This document shows, in pieces, positions 53,177 through 61,092 of a stretch of DNA of 64,000 nt. Under the pieces are notes generated by a model. It was not told where the DNA came from, did no database searches, and saw only the letters and a program-made list of their open reading frames with translations. This stretch comes from Acidobacteriaceae bacterium. GTDB lineage: Bacteria > Acidobacteriota > Terriglobia > Bryobacterales > Bryobacteraceae. The DNA lies in NCBI GenBank assembly GCA_019240475.1, contig JAFAYI010000006.1, forward strand, positions 1 to 64,000. The letters run 5' to 3'. A program made the translations under genes and the position numbers. Numbering within the stretch: the stretch's first letter is position 1; every line of letters begins with the position of its first letter.

Positions 53177-54037
53177 ATGGCTAAAGGTCCCTTGAAAGAT
53201 GACGTGGTCGAGCAGTATCACCGCGAAGGCTTTGCGCTCGCGCGCGGCATGTTCGATCGCGAGGAGATCGGCTTGCTGCGCCGCGCCGCCAAGGAAGATC
53301 GCGAACTGGACCAGCACTCCTTCGGGAAAGGCGACGGCGAAGGAGGAACGGTGCGCTTATCGCTTTGGAACCACCCCGGCGACACGATCTACGGAATGTT
53401 CGCGCGCTGCCGGAGCATCGTCGATTCCGCCGAAAAAATTCTGGAAGGCGAGGTTTATCACTACCACTCCAAGATGATCATGAAGGACGCCAAGGTGGGC
53501 GGCGCATGGACTTGGCATCAGGATTACGGCTACTGGTATCAGAATGGCGTTCTGTTTCCGCTGCTCGCAAGCGCTTCCATTGCCGTCGATCCCGCGACCA
53601 AGGAGAACGGATGCCTGCAGGTCTTGCGGGGCTCTCACTTGATGGGGCGCGTCGACCACGTCTTGACCGGCGATCAGGCCGGCGCCGATCTCGAGCGCGT
53701 TCGCGAAGCGGAGAAATGCCTCGAACTGGTCTATGTCGAAATGGACCCCGGCGACGTGCTGTTCTTTCATTGCAACATGCTGCATCGCTCCGATCAGAAT
53801 CGCTCCGATCAGCCTCGCTGGTCGATGATCTGCTGCTATAACGCCGCGCGAAACAATCCCTACAAGGAGCATCACCACCCGCGCTACACGCCGCTCAAGA
53901 AGGTCGAGGATGCGGCCATTCGCGAAGCGGGCCTGCGGCGGTTCAGCGATACGTCGGCCGATGTCGCGTGGCTCGATTCGGCGAAAGATCACAGCGCGCG
54001 CAGCCTGGAGCAAACCGGCGCGCCTAAGACTTCCTAA
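53177..54037 (+). CDS. phytanoyl-CoA dioxygenase (PhyH) family protein
   Basis: A 286-residue Fe(II)/2-oxoglutarate-dependent oxygenase of the PhyH family. The iron triad candidates are H114 and D116 (WTWHQDYGYWYQNG) and H203 (FFHCNMLHRSDQN), with the 2-oxoglutarate arginine R214 in DQPRWSM. Bacterial PhyH proteins hydroxylate diverse small molecules and are common in marine and soil catabolic clusters; a lipid substrate should not be assumed. GGAAGGAG precedes the ATG. The TAA overlaps the next ATG (TAATG). The repeated HRSDQNRSDQPR stretch has normal family spacing and is not an insertion. Confidence 0.87.
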   Translation: MAKGPLKDDVVEQYHREGFALARGMFDREEIGLLRRAAKEDRELDQHSFGKGDGEGGTVRLSLWNHPGDTIYGMFARCRSIVDSAEKILEGEVYHYHSKMIMKDAKVGGAWTWHQDYGYWYQNGVLFPLLASASIAVDPATKENGCLQVLRGSHLMGRVDHVLTGDQAGADLERVREAEKCLELVYVEMDPGDVLFFHCNMLHRSDQNRSDQPRWSMICCYNAARNNPYKEHHHPRYTPLKKVEDAAIREAGLRRFSDTSADVAWLDSAKDHSARSLEQTGAPKTS

Positions 54038-54804
54038 TGGTGCTTCGGCTTCTCGCCGTTCTGCTCGTCGCAGCTCTGCGCTTACCTGCTCAAGACCCCG
54101 ACGATATGGGTCAGAAGCAAGCAGCCGATGCACAAGCTTCCGCGGGCAAGCTTCTGTTCCAGCAGAACTGCGCCTTCTGTCACGGCCCGGATGCGCGCGG
54201 CGCGAGCGGGCCCGATTTGATCCGCTCCACTCTCGTCAACCACGACGTGAACGGAGACCTCATTGGGCAGGTGGTCCGCAACGGCCGCCTTCAGAAAGGC
54301 ATGCCCGCGTTTTCGTTCTCCGATGCGCAAATTCGCCAGATCGCAACCTATCTCCACTCGGAAGCGGCGCTCGCCTCCACGGTGGCGCGCAGAGCGCCCG
54401 ATTCTCCCCCCGAAACATTACTCGTCGGAGACGCGAATCGCGGCAAGGCATATTTCAATGGCGCGGGCAAGTGCTCCACTTGCCATTCGCCCGAGCGCGA
54501 TCTCGCGCATGTCGCGACCAAGTACAAGCCCATCGATCTGCAGAGCCGCATCGTCTTCCCCGCGGGCTTGAACCCAACTGTCACGGTGACCGAAAGCTCA
54601 GGCCGCAGCTTTGAAGGCGAACAGATCTATGCCGATGAATTCACCGTCACCCTGCGCGGCCGCGACGGTTGGACCCGATCCTGGAATCGAGCGCGGGTCC
54701 AAGTCCGCGTGCAGGACCCGCTCGCCGCGCACGTGGCGCAGCTATCCGTCTATACCGACCGAAACATACACGACCTCTTCGCCTATCTGGAGACGCTGAA
54801 GTGA
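54037..54804 (+). CDS. exported dihaem cytochrome c
   Basis: A 255-residue periplasmic protein with a signal peptide (LRLLAVLLVAALRLPAQ) and two c-type haem sites, CAFCH (45-49) and CSTCH (146-150). Methionine ligand candidates are M89 in QKGMPAFSF for the first haem and none certain for the second, which sits in a less typical domain followed by a beta-rich segment (SRIVFPAGLNPTVTVTES, DEFTVTLRGRDGW). It starts on the last base of the PhyH gene and overlaps the PQQ-dehydrogenase start (GTGA), so it almost surely accepts electrons from that dehydrogenase. Confidence 0.88.
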   Translation: MVLRLLAVLLVAALRLPAQDPDDMGQKQAADAQASAGKLLFQQNCAFCHGPDARGASGPDLIRSTLVNHDVNGDLIGQVVRNGRLQKGMPAFSFSDAQIRQIATYLHSEAALASTVARRAPDSPPETLLVGDANRGKAYFNGAGKCSTCHSPERDLAHVATKYKPIDLQSRIVFPAGLNPTVTVTESSGRSFEGEQIYADEFTVTLRGRDGWTRSWNRARVQVRVQDPLAAHVAQLSVYTDRNIHDLFAYLETLK

Positions 54805-56441
54805 TCCGGCGCGCGTCCGTCTTGCTAGGAGTTGCGTGGTGCGCGCTCGCCCAGGGCCTCGATCCTCAAGCCATCCTCCACCCGAAGCCCGATAGCTGGC
54901 CCACCTACAACGGCGATTACTCCGGCCAGCGCTTCAGCGCGTTGCGCCAGATCGACACAACCAACGTTGGAATGTTGACGCTCTCCTGGGCTTTCCAAAC
55001 CGATGTATCCACCGGCCCGGGGCTGAAATCGACGCCGCTTCTCGTGAACGGCACGCTCTACTTCACGGAACCCGACGATGTCTGGGCCGTGGATGCTCGC
55101 TCCGGCCAACAGCTTTGGCATTATCGCTATCACGCAAACGAAGGTTTGCATATCGGCCAGCGCGGCTTAGGCATGTACCAAGGCCATCTCTATTTCGAAA
55201 CGCCGGATGCTCATCTGCTCTCACTCGACGCCCGCAGCGGCGAAATGCAATGGGACGTGGAACTCGCCGACGTGAAGCTCGGCTACTGGGCGACCATGGC
55301 GCCGCTCATCATCGGCCGCCACGTAATCGTCGGCGTCTCGGGCGACTTCACCGATCTGCACGGCTTCATCGATTCCTTCGACCCCGACACTGGAAAACTG
55401 CAATGGCGCTGGGACGCACTGCCGAAGCCCGGCCAGCCCGGCGCCGACACCTGGCCGAAGGGCACGGACGCCATCGCGCACGGCGGCGGCATGACCTGGA
55501 TCACCGGCACCTACGACCCCTCGCTGAACCTTCTCTACTGGGGCACCGGCAATCCCAACCCGGTGCTCGCCGGCTACACGCGTCCAGGCGACAACCTGTT
55601 CACCTGCACGATCGTCGCCCTCAACCCCGATACCGGAAAATTGGTCTGGTATTTCCAACCCTCGCCGCACGACGTCCACGATTGGGACGCCGTGCAAACG
55701 CCCGTGCTAGTCGACGCCGATTTCCATGGAGCGCCGCGCAAGCTCCTGATCCAAGCCTCGCGCAACGGCTACCTGTTCGTGCTCGATCGCGCAACCGGCA
55801 AAGCGCTGCTGTCCGCGCCTTATGAAGAGATCAACTGGAGCAAAGGCGTGGATGCGACCGGCCGGCCCATCGCCGATGCATCCAAGAATCCCAGCCCCGC
55901 CGGAACTCTGGTTGAACCCGACGCGCTCGGCGCTACGAACTGGATGCCGCCCAGCTTCGACCCCGAAACGGGGCTGCTCTATGTGGACACGCACCGCTCC
56001 TTCAGCATTTATTACGATCTATCGTCCGGCAAACCGGAAGGCTTCGCGGGCCGCGATCTCTCCGTCTGGGCGCGATCCTCTCTGAAGGCCATCGACTATC
56101 AGACAGGCGCGACGCGTTGGCAGCACGACCTCGGGCCCGGCGACAACTGGGCTTCGGTCTTAAGTACGGCGGGCGGCCTGGTCTTCACCGGCGACGTCTA
56201 CGGAAACATTCTGGCGCTCGATGCGCGGACAGGGAAAACTCTTTGGCATGCTTCGGGCGGCGGGCAGGCACAGGCGCCGCCCATCACCTATCTGCTCGAT
56301 GACCGCCAATACATTCTGATCGGCTGCCGCGGCGTGCTCTACGCGTGGGCGCTGCCGGAAGCTCTTCTTCGAAACCCGCGGCCCGCTGCGGCTACAGCGT
56401 CGCCAGCCCAATCAGCGCCAAGCCCAGCCCGTAACCGATAA
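54801..56441 (+). CDS. PQQ-dependent dehydrogenase
   Basis: A 546-residue periplasmic quinoprotein of the alcohol-dehydrogenase type with an eight-bladed propeller. Characteristic pieces are WPTYNGDYSGQRFSALRQID, TPLLVNGTLYFTEPDDVWA, ALNPDTGKLVWYFQPSPHDV followed by HDWDAVQTPVL, and LTGDVYGN-like late repeats (GLVFTGDVYGNILALDARTG). The vicinal Cys-Cys of classical methanol/ethanol dehydrogenases is absent: the corresponding segment reads HANEGLHIGQRGLG. The signal peptide is short (ASVLLGVAWCALAQG). GTG 54801 overlaps the cytochrome stop. The last 17 residues are an Ala/Pro/Ser tail that overlaps the convergent transporter gene by 50 bp. Confidence 0.86.
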   Translation: MIRRASVLLGVAWCALAQGLDPQAILHPKPDSWPTYNGDYSGQRFSALRQIDTTNVGMLTLSWAFQTDVSTGPGLKSTPLLVNGTLYFTEPDDVWAVDARSGQQLWHYRYHANEGLHIGQRGLGMYQGHLYFETPDAHLLSLDARSGEMQWDVELADVKLGYWATMAPLIIGRHVIVGVSGDFTDLHGFIDSFDPDTGKLQWRWDALPKPGQPGADTWPKGTDAIAHGGGMTWITGTYDPSLNLLYWGTGNPNPVLAGYTRPGDNLFTCTIVALNPDTGKLVWYFQPSPHDVHDWDAVQTPVLVDADFHGAPRKLLIQASRNGYLFVLDRATGKALLSAPYEEINWSKGVDATGRPIADASKNPSPAGTLVEPDALGATNWMPPSFDPETGLLYVDTHRSFSIYYDLSSGKPEGFAGRDLSVWARSSLKAIDYQTGATRWQHDLGPGDNWASVLSTAGGLVFTGDVYGNILALDARTGKTLWHASGGGQAQAPPITYLLDDRQYILIGCRGVLYAWALPEALLRNPRPAAATASPAQSAPSPARNR

Positions 56442-57387
56442 ACATCAACACGATCAACGGAGTCGTCCCGCGCGGCGCGGCTTTGAACTCCTTCCAAATT
56501 GCCACGCCCCAAATCGCAGCCACCAGCGTCGCGCCCTGCCCTAGCGCGTAAGAGATCGCCGGACCCGCGACGCCCGAGGCGATGATATTCAGGCTGAGCG
56601 CAACCATCCAAATCGCGCCGCCAAGCATTCCAAACGAATGCAGCTTCGCGCTCGCGCCGAAATATTCGGCATAACTCCGGCCCCCCGCCCGCATGAAGAT
56701 CGTGTTCACGACGAAGTTGCTCACCACCAGGCCGATCGCAAAGAAAAATAGCGCCGTGTATGGCGTCAGGTAACCCGGCCGGATCGGCAGTGTGTTGAAG
56801 TCGGCGGAGAGGGAACGCAGCAGTTCGGGGTAGAAGAAGCCCATCAGGCAGCCCGCCACTATCGAAAACACGATTCCTTTCACCCAGCTTTCGCTCCGCG
56901 CGCGCGGCAGCTTGCGATACGCCAGCGCCGATACGATCATCGCCACCAGGACCAGCGCCACGCCGAGGAATAGCAGCGGCGCATTGCCTGTCGGCTGCTC
57001 GCGATAGGTAACCAACGTACCGATCACCAGCGCCAGTCCGATGCCCACCGGGAACGCGATGGACATTCCCGCCGCGTCGATCGCCACAACTAGCAGGATG
57101 TTCGCCACGTTGAACAGCGCGCCGCTCAGCATCGCCGTCCGAATCGCGTAGCTCGACGCCTGTCCGATATTGGCCGCGGCCGGCATTCCCCGCAAGCCCA
57201 CGCTTCCCGCCGTAAACATGAACAAGATGCTGAACAGCAAAATGCCGATCGCGTAGTCCCAGTAAAATAATTCGAACGGCCAGTTCGTGCGGCCCGCCAG
57301 CTTCTGCGTATTCGCCCACGAGCCCCAGCCGATCATAGTAACCGTGCAGAACACAATCGCCAGGCCGAGAGAATGTACCGTGAGCAT
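56392..57387 (-). CDS. DMT/GRP-type sugar or ureide permease-like transporter
   Basis: A 331-residue inner-membrane protein with ten predicted helices, similar to the glucose/ribose-porter and ureide-permease branch of the drug/metabolite superfamily. Typical pieces are IGWGSWANTQKLAGR, WPFELFYWDYAIGILLFS, GMSIAFPVGIGLALVIGT and ALGQGATLVAAIWGVAIWKE. ATG 57387 is chosen because the longer frame (to 57495) is basic and poorly hydrophobic. The start lies within the first codons of the divergent nucleoside hydrolase, which fits a role in uptake of a nucleoside-derived sugar or purine breakdown product. Substrate is inference. Confidence 0.8.
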   Translation of the reverse strand: MLTVHSLGLAIVFCTVTMIGWGSWANTQKLAGRTNWPFELFYWDYAIGILLFSILFMFTAGSVGLRGMPAAANIGQASSYAIRTAMLSGALFNVANILLVVAIDAAGMSIAFPVGIGLALVIGTLVTYREQPTGNAPLLFLGVALVLVAMIVSALAYRKLPRARSESWVKGIVFSIVAGCLMGFFYPELLRSLSADFNTLPIRPGYLTPYTALFFFAIGLVVSNFVVNTIFMRAGGRSYAEYFGASAKLHSFGMLGGAIWMVALSLNIIASGVAGPAISYALGQGATLVAAIWGVAIWKEFKAAPRGTTPLIVLMFIGYGLGLALIGLATL

Positions 57388-58372
57388 TACGGGTAAAGTA
57401 TCATCTCGCATCCTGCTGCTTGCCGCGTTCCTTTTCGCGACCGCGGCACCGGCATGGCCCCAAACGCCCGTGATCCTTTCAACAGACGTGGGCAACGAGA
57501 TCGACGATCAATGGGCGATCGCTTATCTGCTGGTGAATCCATCGTTTGATGTTTTGGGCATCGTTTCGGCGCACGCGCCCAGCCTGCCCGCGCCTTCCGC
57601 TCATGCCACCTACGAAATCTTAAAGGATGAAGTCGAGCACCATCTCGGCATGGCGACGCATCCGCCGCTGTTTGAAGGTTCCAGCCTGCCGCTCGCCGAC
57701 ATCAGAACGCCGCGCCCCAACAGCGGAGCGGATTTCATTGTCCAGGTTTCGAAACGCTTCTCGAAAGATCGCCGCCTGGCCGTTCTCACCATCGGCGCCG
57801 CCACCGACGTCGCGTCTGCCATCCTGCAAGACCCCGACATCGCGGACCGCATCGAAGTCGTCGCGATGGGCTTCAAGAACCTGACGGATGGCGGTCAAGA
57901 GTACAACGTCGAAAATGACCCCAAAGCCTGGCAGGTGATTCTCGGTTCCCGCGTTCCGGTGACGATCGGTTCCGGCGACGTGTGCCGCCGAGATCTCGCG
58001 CTATCGTTCGAAGCGGCCCGAAAGCTCGTCAGCGGCCACGGCCCCGTCGGAGCATGGCTCTGGAGCGAATACCAGGCCTGGTATTTCCGTTTCGTAAAGC
58101 CGCTCCGCGTCAACGACTTCTCGAAACCCTGGGTCATCTGGGACACCATCGTCCTGGCCTACGAGCAAGGCATGACCACGCAGAAAATCATCCCTAGGTT
58201 GCATCTTGCTGACAACCTTTCGTTTGAGCACGTCAAGACTGGGGAGACTATCAATTGGATAACCGCTGTCGACTCTGCCGCTATGTGGTCCGACTTTCTC
58301 GCGAAATTGGATAAATATCAACAGACTCACACAATCCCCAATTGGCAGCCGGTCGAAACCTACTTATACTAG
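57380..58372 (+). CDS. exported nucleoside-hydrolase-like protein
   Basis: A 330-residue inosine-uridine-preferring nucleoside hydrolase fold protein with a signal peptide (SSRILLLAAFLFATAAPAWP). The calcium-binding N-terminal motif is VILSTDVGNEIDDQWA (31-46), with the second Asp cluster in LTIGAATDVASAI. Most family members are cytoplasmic; this one is exported. The GTG start at 57380 is the only start that keeps the signal peptide. It is followed after six bases by the porin gene and then the bicupin gene. Ribose release from nucleosides is the usual activity, but substrate here is unproven. Confidence 0.83.
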   Translation: MSITGKVSSRILLLAAFLFATAAPAWPQTPVILSTDVGNEIDDQWAIAYLLVNPSFDVLGIVSAHAPSLPAPSAHATYEILKDEVEHHLGMATHPPLFEGSSLPLADIRTPRPNSGADFIVQVSKRFSKDRRLAVLTIGAATDVASAILQDPDIADRIEVVAMGFKNLTDGGQEYNVENDPKAWQVILGSRVPVTIGSGDVCRRDLALSFEAARKLVSGHGPVGAWLWSEYQAWYFRFVKPLRVNDFSKPWVIWDTIVLAYEQGMTTQKIIPRLHLADNLSFEHVKTGETINWITAVDSAAMWSDFLAKLDKYQQTHTIPNWQPVETYLY

Positions 58373-58378
58373 TGGGCA

Positions 58379-59785
58379 ATGTTTCGTCTTTTGGTGATAG
58401 GCGTCATAGCCGCTAGTATCTCTCTCTGTCAAGTCGCGGTTGGGCAAACTAACTCGCCGTCCACCTCAGCCTCCTATGCTCCCGATACGCCGGGCGATTC
58501 CCATGCGGCCTTGGATCTGCGCGTACCCGGCCCTAACCCGGACGGCTGGGCGTACCCAGTTACTCAGTTGGATCAATCGCTTCCCTCCTGGGTCAAATTC
58601 GGTGGACAATTTCGCGACCGCCTGGAAAGTCAGGATGGAATCGGTTACTCGTATTCCGGCGACACCTACGATTTAACCCAACTCCGGCTTGGCATCTACC
58701 TTCAACCCACTAGCTGGCTCGAGCTCGTCGGAGTTACTCAAGACTCAAGAGTGTTCTTCAATCATCATGTCGCCACTGCCCCGCCCTATCAAAATATCTG
58801 GGACATCCGCGAGGCATATCTGGAGCTTGGCAGCGCCATGGAAGGCTGGTTTGACTTCATCGCCGGCCGCGAGATCTTGAGCTTCGGCGACGAGCGCGTC
58901 ATCGGCCCATCCGACTGGCTGAACATGGGACGCACCTTCGACACCCTGCGCCTCGATCTGCATCCGTCCAGCGCGAAGATCAGTATCTTCGCGGCATCGG
59001 TTATCAATGCCATTGACGGCCAGGTCGATCGCCACATTGAAGGCAACAACCTGTATGGCGTCTATGCCAGCTTCACTCACGTGATTCCCCGCGCAACGCT
59101 TGAGCCATACCTGTTATGGCGCGTAGCCCCCGGTAATGTTTCGCTTTCCGAGACCGAGCACCATGGCCACTTCAGCGAAGTCACCGGCGGCGCGCGCCTC
59201 GCCGGAACCCTGCACTCTCTCGACTACGACGCCGAAATGAATAAGCAGACCGGCTCGCTCGGCCCCGATACGATCGACGCCTGGGGCGGCCATTGGAACG
59301 CGGGTTACACTTTTCTCGATTCCGGCGTGAAGCCGCGCATTTTCGCCGAGTATAATTACGGGTCCGGGAACAAGAATCCGAACAGCCTGACTTGGGGCAC
59401 GCACGATCAGCTCTACCCGTCCGCCCACGACAAGATGGATTTGGGCGATCAGTTCGGGTGGAGAAACATCGAAGACCTGCGTATCGGCGTGGATCAGAAA
59501 GCCTCAAGAAAGTGGACCTTTACAGAAATGATGGACAACCTTTGGCTCGCGACTAAGAACGACGCCGTATATGGCGCTAACGGCGCCATCTCTGTCGCAG
59601 CGGACCCCAGAGCTGCCAGTAAGCATCTCGGCGAGGAACTAGATATGCTTGCCGACTTCAAGCAAAATCGGCATGTAACATATGGGCTCGGTTTTGCTCA
59701 CATATTCACTGGCGCTTTCTTGAACCAAGCTACTCACGGGAAAGATTACAACTACCCATATTTATACGTGACTTACATATTCTAA
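58379..59785 (+). CDS. alginate-export family outer-membrane porin
   Basis: A 468-residue outer-membrane beta-barrel with a signal peptide (LLVIGVIAASISLCQVAVG). It matches the AlgE/alginate_exp pattern: FGGQFRDRLESQDG, FDFIAGREILSFGDERVIGP, SDWLNMGRTFDTLRLDL, and a terminal strand ending YLYVTYIF. Such proteins export alginate in Pseudomonas, but distant members transport other compounds or take up nucleosides and sugars. Six bases after the nucleoside-hydrolase-like gene and 35 before the bicupin gene, so the three act together. No alginate synthesis genes are present, so uptake or general porin function is more likely. Confidence 0.83.
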   Translation: MFRLLVIGVIAASISLCQVAVGQTNSPSTSASYAPDTPGDSHAALDLRVPGPNPDGWAYPVTQLDQSLPSWVKFGGQFRDRLESQDGIGYSYSGDTYDLTQLRLGIYLQPTSWLELVGVTQDSRVFFNHHVATAPPYQNIWDIREAYLELGSAMEGWFDFIAGREILSFGDERVIGPSDWLNMGRTFDTLRLDLHPSSAKISIFAASVINAIDGQVDRHIEGNNLYGVYASFTHVIPRATLEPYLLWRVAPGNVSLSETEHHGHFSEVTGGARLAGTLHSLDYDAEMNKQTGSLGPDTIDAWGGHWNAGYTFLDSGVKPRIFAEYNYGSGNKNPNSLTWGTHDQLYPSAHDKMDLGDQFGWRNIEDLRIGVDQKASRKWTFTEMMDNLWLATKNDAVYGANGAISVAADPRAASKHLGEELDMLADFKQNRHVTYGLGFAHIFTGAFLNQATHGKDYNYPYLYVTYIF

Positions 59786-59820
59786 GTACTTTCGGCAGTG
59801 CCTTACTAAAAGGAGAAATC

Positions 59821-61092
59821 GTGTCCAAAATGAAAGAGCGAGATACGAAGTTAAACCGCAGGAAGATGTTGGGCTCGGCGGCCGTTGCCGCGGCTTCCGC
59901 TCTGACTGTCGTCGCGCCGCTGAGAGCCAGTGCTGACGCAGGCCCGTTCCAGAATCAGCAAAGCGGAGACCACAATGCGCCCAATGAAACCGATCCTGGG
60001 CCTAGAAATCTGCCACTCGCCCAGGAAAATCCGGATTCCGTTTGGTCGCCCAAAACCGATAACGGCAGCGTCAAGCCCTTTAAATATTCCTTCGCGCTCT
60101 CGCACAAGCGCATCGAAGCCGCGGGCTGGACGCGCCAGGTGACTGTTCGCGATCTCGCCATATCGAAAGACATCGCCGGCGTCGAAATGCGCCTCACTGC
60201 GGGCGGCGTCCGCGAGCTTCATTGGCACGTCGAAGCCGAATGGGCCATCATGCTCTACGGCAACGCGCGCATTACCGCCGTCGATCACCATGCCCGCAGT
60301 TTCGTGGATGACGTCACGCAAGGCGACCTCTGGCTCTTTCCGCCTGGAGTTCCTCACTCCATTCAAGGCCTCGGCCCCGACGGCTGCCGGTTCCTGCTCG
60401 TGTTCGATGACGGCAACTTCGACGAATTCCATACGTTTCTGATCACCGATTGGCTCACGCACACGCCGAAAGAAGTGCTCGCGAAAAATTTCAACGTGCC
60501 CGCGTCCACCTTCGACAAAGTACCCAAGAAAGAGCTGTTCATCTTTCAGACCGGCCTGCCCGGCGATCTGAAAGCCGAGCAGGCGCAAGCAGCCGAAGCC
60601 ACCGGTACCGTTCCGAAAAGCTACTCTTTTCGGCCCAGCACCATGAAGCCGACAAAGGTCACTCCCGGCGGCGAAGTGAAGATCATCGATTCCAAGTTGT
60701 TTCCTGTCACTCCCATTTCAGCCGCCATAGTCACGCTGAAACCCGGCGGATTGCGCGAGTTGCATTGGCATCCCAACGCGGACGAATGGCAATACTACAT
60801 CCAGGGCAAAGGCCGCATGACTCTCTTCATCGCGGGCAGCGATGCGCGAACCATGGACTTCCAGGAAGGCGATGTCGGCTATGTGCCTATTTCGAATCCT
60901 CACTACATCGAAAACACCGGCGACACGGACCTGGTTTTCCTTGAGATGTTCAAGACGCCCGAGTACCAGGACATCTCTCTTGCCGAATGGATGGCGCACA
61001 CTCCACACCTGCTCATGAACCAGCATCTTCAAGTCGGGATGCAGATGCTCGATGCGATTCCTAAAGAGGAGATGGTCATCACGCCCGTCTAG
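59821..61092 (+). CDS. Tat-exported bicupin, oxalate decarboxylase-like
   Basis: A 423-residue two-cupin protein like oxalate decarboxylase. A twin-arginine leader is seen (LNRRKMLGSAAVAAASA). Metal sites are H134, H136, E140 and H179 in cupin 1 (RELHWHVEAEW, GVPHS), and H315, H317, E322 and H361 in cupin 2 (RELHWHPNADEW, NPHYIEN). The lid loop that reads SENST in Bacillus OxdC is DEFHT (201-205); the key Glu is kept. OxdC turns oxalate into formate and CO2 using Mn. The GTG start has AAAAGGAG upstream at proper spacing. Last gene of the three-gene operon; its 3' end overlaps the glycosyltransferase by 14 bp. Confidence 0.87.
   Translation: MSKMKERDTKLNRRKMLGSAAVAAASALTVVAPLRASADAGPFQNQQSGDHNAPNETDPGPRNLPLAQENPDSVWSPKTDNGSVKPFKYSFALSHKRIEAAGWTRQVTVRDLAISKDIAGVEMRLTAGGVRELHWHVEAEWAIMLYGNARITAVDHHARSFVDDVTQGDLWLFPPGVPHSIQGLGPDGCRFLLVFDDGNFDEFHTFLITDWLTHTPKEVLAKNFNVPASTFDKVPKKELFIFQTGLPGDLKAEQAQAAEATGTVPKSYSFRPSTMKPTKVTPGGEVKIIDSKLFPVTPISAAIVTLKPGGLRELHWHPNADEWQYYIQGKGRMTLFIAGSDARTMDFQEGDVGYVPISNPHYIENTGDTDLVFLEMFKTPEYQDISLAEWMAHTPHLLMNQHLQVGMQMLDAIPKEEMVITPV

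Noticed and set aside
53784..53812. Direct repeat ATCGCTCCGATCAG inside the PhyH-like gene
   Set aside because: It encodes HRSDQNRSDQPR, which fits the normal H-x-S-x2-N-x-S-x3-R spacing of the family, so it is not an insertion.
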